The notes under the pieces are model-generated. The model ran no database searches and was not told where the DNA came from. It saw only the letters and a list, made by a program, of their open reading frames with translations. Both the position numbers and the translations under genes were made by a program. Shown piece by piece: positions 8,152 to 16,906 of a DNA stretch of 64,000 bases (positions are counted from its first letter, which is position 1; each line of letters begins with the position of its first letter). This DNA comes from Hymenobacter glacieicola (lineage in GTDB: Bacteria; Bacteroidota; Bacteroidia; Cytophagales; Hymenobacteraceae): contig NZ_BMGS01000001.1 in NCBI RefSeq assembly GCF_014640315.1, positions 1 to 64,000 on the forward strand, written 5' to 3'.

Positions 8152-8682
8152 GGCGTATGTCGTTTTGTGTGAGGTATCGGTGATGAAAGCGTAAGCGCAC
8201 TAGGAACTCCTAGCTAGTAGCTGGCCCTGATGAAGCTGACCAAGCACTTGCTGCGGGCTAGCATATGATAACTAGCGCCGCGGCTAATAAATTTCATTAT
8301 TACCCAAAATACGTGGGCAACAAGAAGATGGGTAAGGAAGGGCTACGGCTCGTAAAAACCGGGGCCTTGCCGCTGCCCCTAATTGTGGGAGCAGGCCGAG
8401 GAGCGCCCCTTGCCAGTTGCCGAACTGCCCTACTAAAAGGCAGGTTCAGCCCGCCCGCGGAAGTGGCGGCACCGTAGGCAGGAGCCCGTTCTCACAAATA
8501 TACTTTATCCTAGAAGCATTTCTTTCCCGCGGCCGGTTCAGTCGGGGAAAACTTCTGGAATATACGGTAGCCGAGGCAGCGCCGCAACGCCCGAAGCACT
8601 TGGCCGTGAAGGTCCTACCCACCGGGCGCCTCCTCGCGTGCCGCCCCGGATTTAAACCGCCCACCGGAAGTAGCCGATACGG
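8152..8682. other. Intergenic region without recognisable gene
   Basis: About 530 bases upstream of the cold-shock gene and downstream of the rluE-like gene. Short open frames on both strands show no start context, conserved motif or codon bias. A long untranslated leader for the cold-shock gene could lie in the left part, as is common for that family, but I see no defined structure. Confidence 0.4.
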
Positions 8683-9291
8683 TTACTCAGGCTGATCCTC
8701 AGTAGGGATGCCCAGGTCGGCTACTTCCCGCACTTCCCCGGGAGTCAGGTTGCCGAGCCAGATGGTTCCTACCCGCACGCGCACTAGGCGCAGGGTAGGA
8801 AAGCCGGCGGCGGCCGTCATCTTGCGCACCTGCCGAAATTTGCCTTCCCTGACGATGATGGAAACCCAGCTGGTGGGGCCGTGGCGGTCGGAGCGAATGT
8901 TGCGGCCGCGGGGCGGCAGCTCGGGCGCGGTTTCCAGGCGCCGCACGCGGGCCGGCAGCGTGTGGTACACCTGGCTGCGGTGGGCAATGCCGATGCCGGT
9001 CTGGAGCTGGGCTACGGCCTCATCGGTAATCAAGCCATCAACCTGGGCGTAGTACTCCTTTTCCACATCCTTGCGACGGATTCGCTCACTTACCCGGCCA
9101 TCGGTCGTGAGCAGCAACAGGCCTTCGCTGGGCTCGTCGAGGCGACCAATGGCCATGGTACCGGCCGGGAAATCGTGCAGGGCGCCGAGAAATTTCTTGC
9201 GCATCTCCCGCGGAAACTCGCTGGTAAACTGGCTGAGGTAGCCGTAGGGTTTGTAAAGCAGAAAGTGACGGTGGGCAACGGAAGAGGTCAT
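8683..9291 (-). CDS. rluE: 23S rRNA pseudouridine synthase, RluE/RsuA type
   Basis: A 202-residue cytoplasmic enzyme converting a uridine in rRNA to pseudouridine. It opens with FLLYKPYGYLSQF, holds the catalytic motif GRLDEPSEGLLLLT with the nucleophile Asp52, and later has KEYYAQVDG and GKFRQVRKMTAAAGFPTLRL, all typical of the RsuA/RluE/RluF branch. It lacks an N-terminal S4 domain, which fits RluE (E. coli target U2457). The exact target base is inferred from family. It stands alone on the minus strand. Confidence 0.85.
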   Translation of the reverse strand: MTSSVAHRHFLLYKPYGYLSQFTSEFPREMRKKFLGALHDFPAGTMAIGRLDEPSEGLLLLTTDGRVSERIRRKDVEKEYYAQVDGLITDEAVAQLQTGIGIAHRSQVYHTLPARVRRLETAPELPPRGRNIRSDRHGPTSWVSIIVREGKFRQVRKMTAAAGFPTLRLVRVRVGTIWLGNLTPGEVREVADLGIPTEDQPE

Positions 9292-9350
9292 ACGGGCGGA
9301 AAGCTGGCCGGAACGGCGGCCTGGGGCGAAGGTACAACCGGCTGGTGGCC

Positions 9351-10199
9351 CTAAGTGGTTTTGTACAGGTACCAGCCATTGCCCAGCGGTTTCATCACGA
9401 TAATCCGGTCCGGGCTCATGGCCGGAACGTGCGTAGCCTCCGGCTGGTAAAGCAGGCCCACCGTGTTACTTTTCACGCCCCCAATAACGAATTCCAGGCA
9501 CGTGCTGCAGCCCAGGGTGCGCTGGGTTACCCGGCTGATATATAGGGGCCGGAGCAGGGCCAGCACGGCCGTATCGGCGTTGGCGGCCTGCTCCCCGGCC
9601 CCAGTCGTATCGGCAGCGGGGGCTGCAAAGTAGCGGCGGCTCTGAATTAGGCGAAGGGCGCGCTGAAAAGCAGGTCGGTTGCGGGTGAAATGCTGGCGGA
9701 TGGTTTCATCGGAACCCACCCACAGGCGAATGTTGCCCAGCATAAACTCGTGGCTGGCCTCGGGGTGCTTCTGGTTGTACTGCGCTACTTCCGCGGGTGC
9801 CATTTCGGCGAGCAGCTTGAGCATGGGCGGCCCGAGCTGGGTCATGGACAGGCTGCGCACGGCGGCCAATTTCCAAGGGGTAGCGGCCGTGGTAGAGTCG
9901 CGGCGAAAGTGCAGGTAAATGTCGTTGCGGCTCACGGAGTCGCGCAACTCCACCGCTACTACGGCCGTGGCGGGGCCCTGCTGCACCAGCTCGCAGCGGC
10001 GCTGTAGGGTAGCCGGAATCTGCTGGCCCAGGCTCTGGCGGCGGGCCTGGCCGGCGGCTTCGCCACTGAGGTAGCTTTTCATGTCGGGCCAGCCGGTGGG
10101 GGCCACAAACTGCCGGGCAATTTGCAGGGGCTCCAGCAACGGCGCGGCCCCAACCAGCAGCGGGAGCCACCCCAGCACAAAGGCAAAAACATACTTCAT
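9351..10199 (-). CDS. Secreted protein of unknown function
   Basis: A 282-residue protein with a signal peptide (FAFVLGWLPLLVGAAP). I do not recognise its family. The middle region RNDIYLHFRRDST and WKLAAVRSLSMTQLGP resembles lumazine/lipocalin-like secreted proteins that handle an input pressure on charged beta strands, but this is weak. A GCSTC pair of cysteines near residue 225 could form a disulfide in the periplasm. It lies between rluE and an MFS gene in the same orientation with moderate gaps. Confidence 0.45.
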   Translation of the reverse strand: MKYVFAFVLGWLPLLVGAAPLLEPLQIARQFVAPTGWPDMKSYLSGEAAGQARRQSLGQQIPATLQRRCELVQQGPATAVVAVELRDSVSRNDIYLHFRRDSTTAATPWKLAAVRSLSMTQLGPPMLKLLAEMAPAEVAQYNQKHPEASHEFMLGNIRLWVGSDETIRQHFTRNRPAFQRALRLIQSRRYFAAPAADTTGAGEQAANADTAVLALLRPLYISRVTQRTLGCSTCLEFVIGGVKSNTVGLLYQPEATHVPAMSPDRIIVMKPLGNGWYLYKTT

Positions 10200-10303
10200 C
10201 AGCAGACCTCAGCTGCCCGCTTTTCCCACCCGGGCGCGGCCGCCGAACCTCTAAGGTACGCAGAAAGCCCATGAGATTGAGCCTCCTACGGGTAGCTTAT
10301 GTT

Positions 10304-10385
10304 GTCATTCCCGGCGGGAGGCAGGAATCTAGGGCAGCCTCAAGAATTCAACCCGGGCGACAGTAGCGCAGCGCAGCATGACAGC
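10304..10385. repeat. Degenerate copy of the dispersed palindrome
   Basis: The stretch from TGTCATTCCCGGCGGGAGGC to CAGCATGACAG, with AATTCAAC in the middle, keeps the ends and centre of the long palindromes at 11986, 15064 and 59135 but has lost most arm pairing. Confidence 0.35.
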
Positions 10386-10396
10386 GGCAAGAAGCG

Positions 10397-11548
10397 CTAA
10401 TCCGGCAGGCGGCGCACCAGCAGCACCACTACTGCACCCAGCACCGCCATTAGTCCGAACGACCACCGCAACCCGGCTGCTTCGGCAATAAAGCCTACCA
10501 CCGGCGGCACCAGCAAAAACCCCACGTACCCCACCATAGATACCGCCGCAATGGCCGAGCCAGAGCTGAGCGCGGCCGTGCGCCCGGCCAGGCCAAACAC
10601 CATTGGAATAACGCACGACACGCCCAGGCCCACCAGCGCAAACCCCAGCCCGGCGGCCAGTGGCACCGGCAGCAGGGCCGCCAGCAGCAGCCCGCTCAGC
10701 ATCAGCAGGCCGCTGTAGTGCAGAATGGACTTCACCCCGAAGCGGTTGGCCAGCGGGTCGCCGCTGAAACGGCCGGCCGTCATGGCTACCATGTAGATCG
10801 TGAAGCCCAGGGCCGCCGATTCCTTGGGCACCAGCACCGCCTTCTGAAAGTAGATGCCGCTCCAGTCATACATGGTGCCCTCACAGGCCATGGAGGCAAA
10901 GGCAATCAGACCGAATTTCAGCAGGGTTTTATCGGGCCAGGAAAAGCCACTGCGGCGGGCTTCCGGAGCGGGCGGCAGCACCAGGCTGTGGCGATACGTG
11001 AACAGGGCTACCCCGGTCAGCAGCACTGCCACGGTGGCAAAGTGCAGGGAGGTCGGTACTTGCCGGCCAATAAGCAAGGTGCCGAGGGCTGCTGCCGCAA
11101 AACCAGCCACGCTCCAGACCCCGTGGAAAGTAGCAATAATGGACGTGTCGTAGCGGGCCTGCACGCCCACCGACTGGGCATTCATGGACAGGTTGAGCAG
11201 GTTGCGCGAGGAGCCGAAGCAAAACAGCAGGCCCACCAGCTGCCAGGTGTGTTCCACCAGCCCCAGCAGGGCCAGGGCTACGTTGTAGAGGATGGCCCCC
11301 ACCAGCATCACCTGCCGGCTGCTGAAGCGCTGGAGCAGCCCCGCCGTGATGGGCAAAGTCAGCATCAGACCGGCCGGCAAGGCAAACAGCACAGCCCCCA
11401 ATTGGGCCTCGCTCAGGTGCAGCTGTTGCTGAATCACCGGAATCCGGGAGGCCCAGGTGGAGTACCCAAAGCCCGAAACAAAGAAAAACAGCGCAATGGC
11501 CCACCGCGCCTGCCGGGGCGTAGCCTTCTCCTCAACTACCTGTGTCAT
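10397..11548 (-). CDS. MFS transporter, YbjJ-like
   Basis: A 383-residue major facilitator protein with about 12 hydrophobic segments. The first helix reads WAIALFFFVSGFGYSTWASR, followed by IPVIQQQLHLSEAQLGAVLF, the pattern of the YbjJ/fucose-permease-like branch. The region between helices 2 and 3 (LLQRFSSRQVMLVGA) is the MFS signature loop. Substrate cannot be told from sequence; sugar or small-metabolite export are both possible. It has no partner gene nearby. Confidence 0.8.
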   Translation of the reverse strand: MTQVVEEKATPRQARWAIALFFFVSGFGYSTWASRIPVIQQQLHLSEAQLGAVLFALPAGLMLTLPITAGLLQRFSSRQVMLVGAILYNVALALLGLVEHTWQLVGLLFCFGSSRNLLNLSMNAQSVGVQARYDTSIIATFHGVWSVAGFAAAALGTLLIGRQVPTSLHFATVAVLLTGVALFTYRHSLVLPPAPEARRSGFSWPDKTLLKFGLIAFASMACEGTMYDWSGIYFQKAVLVPKESAALGFTIYMVAMTAGRFSGDPLANRFGVKSILHYSGLLMLSGLLLAALLPVPLAAGLGFALVGLGVSCVIPMVFGLAGRTAALSSGSAIAAVSMVGYVGFLLVPPVVGFIAEAAGLRWSFGLMAVLGAVVVLLVRRLPD

Positions 11549-11807
11549 GTGCTGGTGCTACCCTCTGTTCCGTGGCAAAACTACAACCCGCCCCGCGCCA
11601 GCGGGCGCACAACGAGTTGCCGCTTCGGGGTGCTACGGCGGCCGGCGGGGCTAAGGTTCGGCGGAGCTTGCGTTAGCGCCGGGTGTTTTGGTGGGCTTTC
11701 AACCTAGCCAGGAAATGCAGCGCTGCCTAGTACGCTTTGCTCTTCGTGCACCTCAGCACGGCCGCTACCTCGCTTCTTCGGTAGTTCCCACAATCAGTTA
11801 AACGGCA

Positions 11808-11966
11808 CTAGGCTGTGTGGACAGTAACAGCTTTTAGTTCAGGAAAGATGGTCATGCCGAGCGGGAGCGAAGCAGCTCGCGTAGTGTTGTTGCAGTCGTC
11901 AGCCAAGCGAGATGCTTCGCTCCCGCTCGGCATAACGGCCTGTTAAGTTAATGTCCACACAGCCTA
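11808..11966. repeat. Nested palindromic element (MITE-like), copy 1
   Basis: Outer inverted ends CTAGGCTGTGTGGACA / TGTCCACACAGCCTAG flank an inner perfect 21-base pair of arms at 11854-11874 and 11913-11933 (ATGCCGAGCGGGAGCGAAGC and complement). The whole 159 bases can fold on itself. The outer end recurs as CTAGGCTGCGTGGACTGTAA at about 15063, so this is a family rather than a single terminator. No transposase is inside, so it would move, if at all, with help from elsewhere. Confidence 0.75.
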
Positions 11967-11985
11967 GAAGAGTAAGTGACATTAA

Positions 11986-12070
11986 ACTGTCATTCCGAGC
12001 GAAACGAGGAATCCGGGTCTACCATTTCAACGGCTTAACCCAGATTCCTCGCTTCACTCGGAATGACAGT
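11986..12070. repeat. Dispersed palindrome, copy 2
   Basis: Arms of 28 bases at 11986-12013 and 12043-12070, starting ACTGTCATTCCGAGCGAAAC, differ at two wobble-compatible sites. The loop includes ATTTCAACGGC, close to the AATTCAACG of other copies. Confidence 0.75.
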
Positions 12071-12128
12071 TACTGGTTGAACGCGGCGCAGCATACGGAA
12101 TGAACGTGAATTCCATGAGAGTAGCCGG

Positions 12129-12168
12129 TAAAAGTGGCGGCAGCTCCTGACCAAGGAGCTGCCGCTGG
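12129..12168 (-). terminator. Terminator after the head-GIN gene
   Basis: A perfect 12-base stem (GCGGCAGCTCCT at 12137-12148 and its complement at 12154-12165) with a five-base loop. It is followed on the minus strand by CACTTTT, about 30 bases beyond the stop codon. Confidence 0.65.
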
Positions 12169-12197
12169 GTGTTCTTATAAGAAGTGAAACGAGCCGA

Positions 12198-12863
12198 CTA
12201 CTTGGTTACGCGCGGCTTGCCTTTGTAATGAATGTCGCTGGAGCCGGAGGCGTGCGAGGACAGCTCATCAGTGACGGCCACGTACGCATCGGAGGCGCCG
12301 CTGGCCTGCACCGTGGCCGTGCGGCTCTGCAGGTTGTAGCCCTGGTAGTCGCTGCTGCCACTTACTTGCACCTGCTGGCGCTCCACGCGGCCGGTCAAGC
12401 GCAGGTCGCTGGCTCCGGAGGCGGTGGCCGTCAGGGTTTTGGCGTTGATGGTCATGGTCACGTCGGACGCGCCGCTGGCCCGGATGGTAAACTCGTCGGC
12501 CGTGAAGGGGGTAGTGCTTTTCACGTCGCTGGCCCCGCTGACTTCAACCCCCGTGAGCGTGGGGCAAGTGATGTACACGTTTACCTTCTGGTTGCTGAGC
12601 AGCATAGAAAGGCCTTTCTCCCGATAAATGCTGAGCGTAGAACCCTGCACTTCGGTCTTGATGCGGTCCAGCAGCTCCGCGGGGGCATCTACTTTCACCT
12701 CAGTGCTGGCGCCCTGCTTCAGAAATACGTTGATGGCACCGCTGGCCCGGATGGTCTGGAATCCACTGACTGAGCGGGTTTGCTGAGCCAAAACTCCGCT
12801 AGTAGTCGCAGCACTGCAAAGGGCCGCCAGGGCCAGGGAACGAAGGAGGGTAGTTGGTTTCAT
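12198..12863 (-). CDS. Head-GIN domain (DUF2807) secreted protein
   Basis: A 221-residue exported protein; ATG 12863 opens a signal peptide (LLRSLALAALCSAATTSGVL). The mature part is the repetitive DUF2807 beta-helix: VSGFQTIRASGAINVFLKQG at the start, then repeated SGASD / SGSSD turns about every 20 residues (VEVSGASDV, IRASGASDV, ATASGASDL, VQVSGSSDY, VQASGASDA, HASGSSDI). Such proteins are common in Bacteroidota as putative surface or periplasmic adhesin-like auto-assembling structures. Molecular role unknown. Confidence 0.8.
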   Translation of the reverse strand: MKPTTLLRSLALAALCSAATTSGVLAQQTRSVSGFQTIRASGAINVFLKQGASTEVKVDAPAELLDRIKTEVQGSTLSIYREKGLSMLLSNQKVNVYITCPTLTGVEVSGASDVKSTTPFTADEFTIRASGASDVTMTINAKTLTATASGASDLRLTGRVERQQVQVSGSSDYQGYNLQSRTATVQASGASDAYVAVTDELSSHASGSSDIHYKGKPRVTK

Positions 12864-13091
12864 GGAAGGCAGGTAGGGAAAGTGGAAGGACAAGCGGGTA
12901 GATGCGCGGCGCTCCGCAGCCGTTGCCTCAGGGTTTCGGCTTTTTTAGAAGCGCTCAGCTTGAATAAGTTACTGCGTATAAACCATAATTGCTATATAGC
13001 TCCGTACGGCGCAGGTAACATCCGGGCGGCAGGCTGCGTAAGCGCCCCATCTTCCTTGTCAGGATAAATTTCTGACTGAACCTCTCCCCAT

Positions 13092-13781
13092 ATGAATAAG
13101 TCCTTGCTTTTCCTTTCCGCGGCGGCCAGCCTACTGGTGGCATCCTCCTGCAACCGCGACAAACAGGCCGCCGCCGATGCGGCCACGACTCCCTCCGCCG
13201 ACACCGCCGTGGTGGTGCGCGACGAAACGATGGCTACCGACGCCACGGCTACGGCTGACGGCGACACGGCGGCCTACCGCACCGAAGCCGACCGCCTCGC
13301 CGACCGGATTGCCCAGGACCTGCGCCTGACCGATACCGTGGTGGTAACCCGCGTCGAGAAAACTTACTACACCCGTGGCCGCCGCCTCAACGAGGTGAAC
13401 ACCCGCTACACCACCGATACCACTGGTCGCTACGCCGCCCTGCGCCAGGTAAACGACGACACCGACCGGGAGGTGCGCACCTACATTACGGACCCTGCTC
13501 AGTACCGCACTTACCAGGAAAACCGCAACAGCTACTACGCCGGCACGCCCTACAGCAACGCCACCATCACGACCACCACGGAGCGGGAGGAGGCCCCGGC
13601 CCGGCGCCGTGGCCCTTCCATCGTGAAATACGACAAGAAGGCCAATGGCGAAACCAAAATCGTGTACTCCAATGGCAAAACGGTGAAAGTCGATAAGGAC
13701 GGCGACACCAAAGTAGAGTACCGCAACGGCACCAAAGTAAAGCGCGACGCCGACGATGGCGAGGTAAAAGTAAAGCGCTAA
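13092..13781 (+). CDS. Lipoprotein with charged repeat tail
   Basis: A 229-residue lipoprotein (LLVASSC signal). The mature region is rich in Ala, Asp and Thr, then an unusual YRTYQENRNSYYAGTPYSN segment. The tail is made of short related units (GETKIVYSNGKTVKVDKDGD, then TKVEYRNGTKVKRDADDGE), like YD/MORN-style beta repeats. Codon use is heavily GC-rich. No family recognised. A terminator follows within 25 bases, making this a single-gene transcript. Confidence 0.6.
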   Translation: MNKSLLFLSAAASLLVASSCNRDKQAAADAATTPSADTAVVVRDETMATDATATADGDTAAYRTEADRLADRIAQDLRLTDTVVVTRVEKTYYTRGRRLNEVNTRYTTDTTGRYAALRQVNDDTDREVRTYITDPAQYRTYQENRNSYYAGTPYSNATITTTTEREEAPARRRGPSIVKYDKKANGETKIVYSNGKTVKVDKDGDTKVEYRNGTKVKRDADDGEVKVKR

Positions 13782-13802
13782 GCCGCTACCCCCCAACGCA
13801 TC

Positions 13803-13837
13803 AAAGCCCGCTTCCTGCCTCGGAAGTGGGCTTTTTT
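13803..13837 (+). terminator. Terminator after the lipoprotein gene
   Basis: Stem AAAGCCCGCTTCC / GGAAGTGGGCTTT with a short loop and six Ts. It also separates this gene from the converging DUF922 gene. Confidence 0.8.
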
Positions 13838-13858
13838 GTGGTGAGAAAGGCCGGCGGC

Positions 13859-14989
13859 TTACGGTATGATTCCGTACTGGCGCAGTTCCTCGTCGATGCG
13901 GCGGTTCCAGCGCTCCTGTGCCAGGGGGCTGCCGTGCGTTTCGGCGTCGTACTGCTCCTGGATGTGGTTCATCTCGGTGAAAGATTTCAGGTACTGCAGC
14001 TGTAGGATGCTGTTGTAATCTTCTACCGTGAGGCTGTCGGGGGTAGCCTTGCGGCGAAACCGCTCGGCTACCAGCCGCACAATATCAAAGTGGCGCTGCT
14101 CGTGGTTCAGGTGCTCGGCCGTTTGCTGGCCGGCATCAACCCAGGACGAACTGCGCACCACGAAAATTTTCAGAATCATGTCCAGCTCTATTACCCCATT
14201 TACTACCCGCGGCCGGCCCTGGTAAGCAAAGCTCGGAAACACGGAAGCTGCGTAGCGGCCTTTGGGCCGGGGTTGGCCCGTGAAGTCAGCCCAAGTCAGG
14301 GGCCGGGCCGGGTCATAAAACACCGTATCAGGTTCCGTTTGGCGGGTGTAGTAGCGGAAGGTAGGATGCACGGCCGTGGCCAGCCGCACATCGTGCGCGG
14401 CCGCGCGGGTCAGCCAGGTGTTAAAGTAAGCGAGGCTCCCTACCAGGGCCTGCCGCAGGGTTGGCTCCACCACGGCCCGGTTGGCCAGGGGGCGCAGGTA
14501 GCGGGCCCCACCGCGGTACTCGGTCAGCGTAATCGTGCGGCCCTCCGGGTTTACCCAGTCGAAGGCCAAGTGCAGGCTGATCTGGCCGGCGGCCTGGTTG
14601 GTGCCGACGGCGGTTTCCTGCACCCGGCACTCGCGCACCCGCATCGTTACTCCGTAGCGCGCCGGGCGGGCGGGCAGCGTTCGGGCCACAAACTGGCGCA
14701 GGGCAGCCTCGGTGCCTCCCTGCAGCTCCACTGCCCGGGCCGGGCTGGCCGCCACCGGCGGGGTAGCGGGCAGCAGCCACGCCACCGCCGGCCGGCCGGG
14801 GCGCTCATCGCGCACCTGCTTGATGGTGAACAGGGTAGGAGTAAAGGCGGGAGTAGCCGGCAGCAGTACCAGGGGCTTCTCGGAGGTAGGCGGTTGGGCA
14901 CCCATGAGCAGCAATAGCGCGAGCAGCACCCCGGCCAGCTGCCCCCAACCCCGCGCGCGTAACGCATTCATATTCATCAAAGCAGCCAT
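13859..14989 (-). CDS. DUF922-type predicted metalloprotease, second copy
   Basis: A 376-residue protein with an N-terminal membrane or signal segment (LAGVLLALLLLMGAQ). It carries NHEQRHFDI with HEQRH at 296-300, the same HExxH plus FDI pattern as the lipoprotein at 5185-6039, and also ARPLTWADFTGQP about 65 residues before it. The C-terminus again has a YDAETHGSPLAQERW stretch. Two distant paralogs within 9 kb suggests an expanded family. Here there is no lipobox cysteine, so the anchoring differs. Substrate unknown. Confidence 0.6.
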   Translation of the reverse strand: MAALMNMNALRARGWGQLAGVLLALLLLMGAQPPTSEKPLVLLPATPAFTPTLFTIKQVRDERPGRPAVAWLLPATPPVAASPARAVELQGGTEAALRQFVARTLPARPARYGVTMRVRECRVQETAVGTNQAAGQISLHLAFDWVNPEGRTITLTEYRGGARYLRPLANRAVVEPTLRQALVGSLAYFNTWLTRAAAHDVRLATAVHPTFRYYTRQTEPDTVFYDPARPLTWADFTGQPRPKGRYAASVFPSFAYQGRPRVVNGVIELDMILKIFVVRSSSWVDAGQQTAEHLNHEQRHFDIVRLVAERFRRKATPDSLTVEDYNSILQLQYLKSFTEMNHIQEQYDAETHGSPLAQERWNRRIDEELRQYGIIP

Positions 14990-15062
14990 TCACCTGCTAG
15001 ACAATTCTGCCCCCGCCGTGCGTTCCCCAGTGGTGAAATGGCGAGATGGCGAGTTGTCGTTC

Positions 15063-15172
15063 TAGGCTGCGTGGACTGTAAATCAGGAGAACGTCCTGCA
15101 GAGCCGGAGGCGAAGCATCTCGCGGGCTGACGTTGCTGGACTAATTCAACGAAGCCCGCGAGATGCTTCGTC
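15063..15172. repeat. Dispersed palindrome, copy 3
   Basis: Begins with CTAGGCTGCGTGGACTGTAA, matching the end of copy 1. The inner arms are perfect over 18 bases at 15111-15128 and 15153-15170 (CGAAGCATCTCGCGGGCT and complement), with ACTAATTCAACG in the loop. Confidence 0.75.
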
Positions 15173-15273
15173 TCTGCTTCATGCGCAGAGTGCTCTGCCT
15201 GACGGCAGCATGTAACTTACAAGCCCTGACCATTGACTTAACCCAGAACGACAACTCACCCTTTCACTACTTG

Positions 15274-16143
15274 CTACTTGCCCATGCGCTGGCGGCGGTA
15301 CTCGGTGGGGCTTTGGCCGGTGTACTTACGGAAGGTTTTGTTGAAGTGGGAGAGGTTGTTGAAGCCGCAGGAGTAACACACTTCCGTTACGGCCAGGTCA
15401 TCGTCGAGCAACAGGCGGCAGGCCTGGCCTACGCGGTATTCCTGCAGAAAGTCGGTGAGGGTGTGGCGGGTCATCTTCTTGAAGTAGCGGCAGAAAGCCG
15501 GCACCGAAAGGTGGGCCACGTCGGCCACTTCCTGCACCGAGAGGCTGGCGCGCTGGTAGTGCTGCTCCACAAACTGGTACACCCGGCTCAGGCGCTGCTG
15601 CTCCTTGCCGCTCAGGCCCTGGCCGCCGGTGCCCGCGTGCAGGGGCAAACAGTCGTTGGCGGGCGCCTGGGCCAGCTCTTGCAGCACCTGCAGCAAGAGC
15701 AGCAGGCGCATGAAGGGGGGCGCGTTCAGGAGCTGGCGCAGGGCTGGGCCCACGGCCGTGCGGGTGCTGCCCCGGAACGATAGGCCCTCGTGGGAGCGGG
15801 CCAGCAGCTGGCGGATGGCCGCCATTTCGGGCTTGTCCCAGAAATCAGCCCCCAGAAAGTCGCCCCGCAGCTGCACCACAATTTCCTCGAAGGGAGTGCC
15901 CGCTGGGTGGCCGTAGCTAAAAGTGAGGTGGGGTAGGTCCGGGCCAATCAGCACCAGCTCGCCGTCTTCGAAGCGGGAAATGTGCTGGCCGATGTGCCGC
16001 CGGCCGTGGCCCCGCGGAATGTACACCAGTTCGTACTCGGGGTGGTAGTGCCAGAGTAGCTCGGCTTTGCCTACTTCGGTGTAGTGCAGCAGGGTGAACG
16101 AGCTATCTACCGTAGGATGAATGGGTTCGAATTGTAGCTTCAC
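15274..16143 (-). CDS. AraC-family transcription regulator with cupin sensor
   Basis: A 289-residue DNA-binding regulator; the start is GTG at 16143, the only reasonable one ahead of the conserved part. Residues about 20-110 are a cupin-like fold (HYHPEYELVYIPRGHGRRHI). Residues about 185-285 are the double helix-turn-helix of AraC proteins (LSVQEVADVAHLSVPAFCRY, then VTEVCYSCGFNNLSHFNKTF). It probably senses a small ligand and activates a nearby or distant gene; no catabolic genes adjoin it, so its target is open. Confidence 0.85.
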   Translation of the reverse strand: MKLQFEPIHPTVDSSFTLLHYTEVGKAELLWHYHPEYELVYIPRGHGRRHIGQHISRFEDGELVLIGPDLPHLTFSYGHPAGTPFEEIVVQLRGDFLGADFWDKPEMAAIRQLLARSHEGLSFRGSTRTAVGPALRQLLNAPPFMRLLLLLQVLQELAQAPANDCLPLHAGTGGQGLSGKEQQRLSRVYQFVEQHYQRASLSVQEVADVAHLSVPAFCRYFKKMTRHTLTDFLQEYRVGQACRLLLDDDLAVTEVCYSCGFNNLSHFNKTFRKYTGQSPTEYRRQRMGK

Positions 16144-16284
16144 GGGGCGGTGGTGCCAGGATGGCGGAGTGGGAACGTGAAGTTAATACTTGCGGTCAAT
16201 ATAGCATCAAAACTGGCGAACCTGGCAGTAGCCAGCCCCCCACGCCGTCCCGAACTTGCAGGCTCAAATCACGCTACCTTTTCC

Positions 16285-16686
16285 ATGAAGGCTCTGCACA
16301 CCTTCGCTCTGACGTTTGCCATGCTGCTCCTGTTGGTTGTGGGTGCCCACTTCGCGCAGGCGGCCCGGCTGTCGTTGCCCGCCGGGCACGGCTCAGTGGA
16401 GCAGCGCACCCGCAACCTGACCAACTACCTCACCCGCGAGCTGCACCTTAGCCGCCCGCAACGGAAAATAGTTGAAAAAAGCACCCGCAATTACCTGCAA
16501 CAACTTGACCGACTGGCCGTAAAGCCCGGACTGGTGGCGGCGGTAAGTGAGGGGCGTTTGCTGGAAGGCAAGTCAATAACTGAAGTTGAAAACGAATACG
16601 ATACCGCGCTGGCCCGGGTGTTCACGCCCGGTCAGTACTCGGCATATAGCTGGCTGCGGGAGCACCAGCCCGAAGGCAGCCGCTAG
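16285..16686 (+). CDS. Small secreted protein, Spy/LTXXQ-like helical type
   Basis: A 133-residue exported protein; ATG 16285 opens a good signal peptide (FALTFAMLLLLVVGAHFAQA). The mature part is helical with TRELHLSRPQRKIVEKSTRN, a pattern like the L-x-x-Q helices of Spy/CpxP-type periplasmic chaperones, and FTPGQYSAY near the end. A similar plan occurs in the lipoprotein at 24110-24526 (TEELNLTGEQRRKVRAVF). The relation is weak and the function unproven. Confidence 0.55.
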   Translation: MKALHTFALTFAMLLLLVVGAHFAQAARLSLPAGHGSVEQRTRNLTNYLTRELHLSRPQRKIVEKSTRNYLQQLDRLAVKPGLVAAVSEGRLLEGKSITEVENEYDTALARVFTPGQYSAYSWLREHQPEGSR

Positions 16687-16775
16687 GCTTCTTTCACATC
16701 AGACATCCAGCGGCTTTGGGTGGGAATTTTAGCCGCTGGCCGTTTCCCGGGCACCTTTGGCACCCGGAAAACGCA

Positions 16776-16816
16776 AAAAGAGGTTGAGGCTGTGGGAGCT
16801 TCAGCCTCTTTTTTTT
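16776..16816 (+). terminator. Terminator upstream of the TPR gene
   Basis: Stem GAGGCTG / CAGCCTC followed by eight Ts, with matching As in front, so it may work in both directions. Confidence 0.75.
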
Positions 16817-16906
16817 GTTTCTGCACGTATGAGGGTGCCGGAACGTGGGGCCCGACAGTCAGGCTCCGCTCTTTTTCCCTATACTTAGGGTTCCAAGTTG
16901 TCCTTT

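Larger units (their letters stand above)
11549..12197. other. Repeat-filled intergenic region
   Basis: About 650 bases with no gene. The right two-thirds consist of two long palindromes listed separately and a hairpin downstream of the head-GIN gene. The left third (11549-11805) shows nothing recognisable. Confidence 0.6.

Noticed and set aside
8265-8695. Short plus-strand frames in the 530-base gap
   Set aside because: Random-like composition, no conserved pattern, no promoter match.
11808-12070. Possible CRISPR array
   Set aside because: The repeats are inverted pairs of different sequence, not equal direct repeats with regular spacers, and no cas gene is near.
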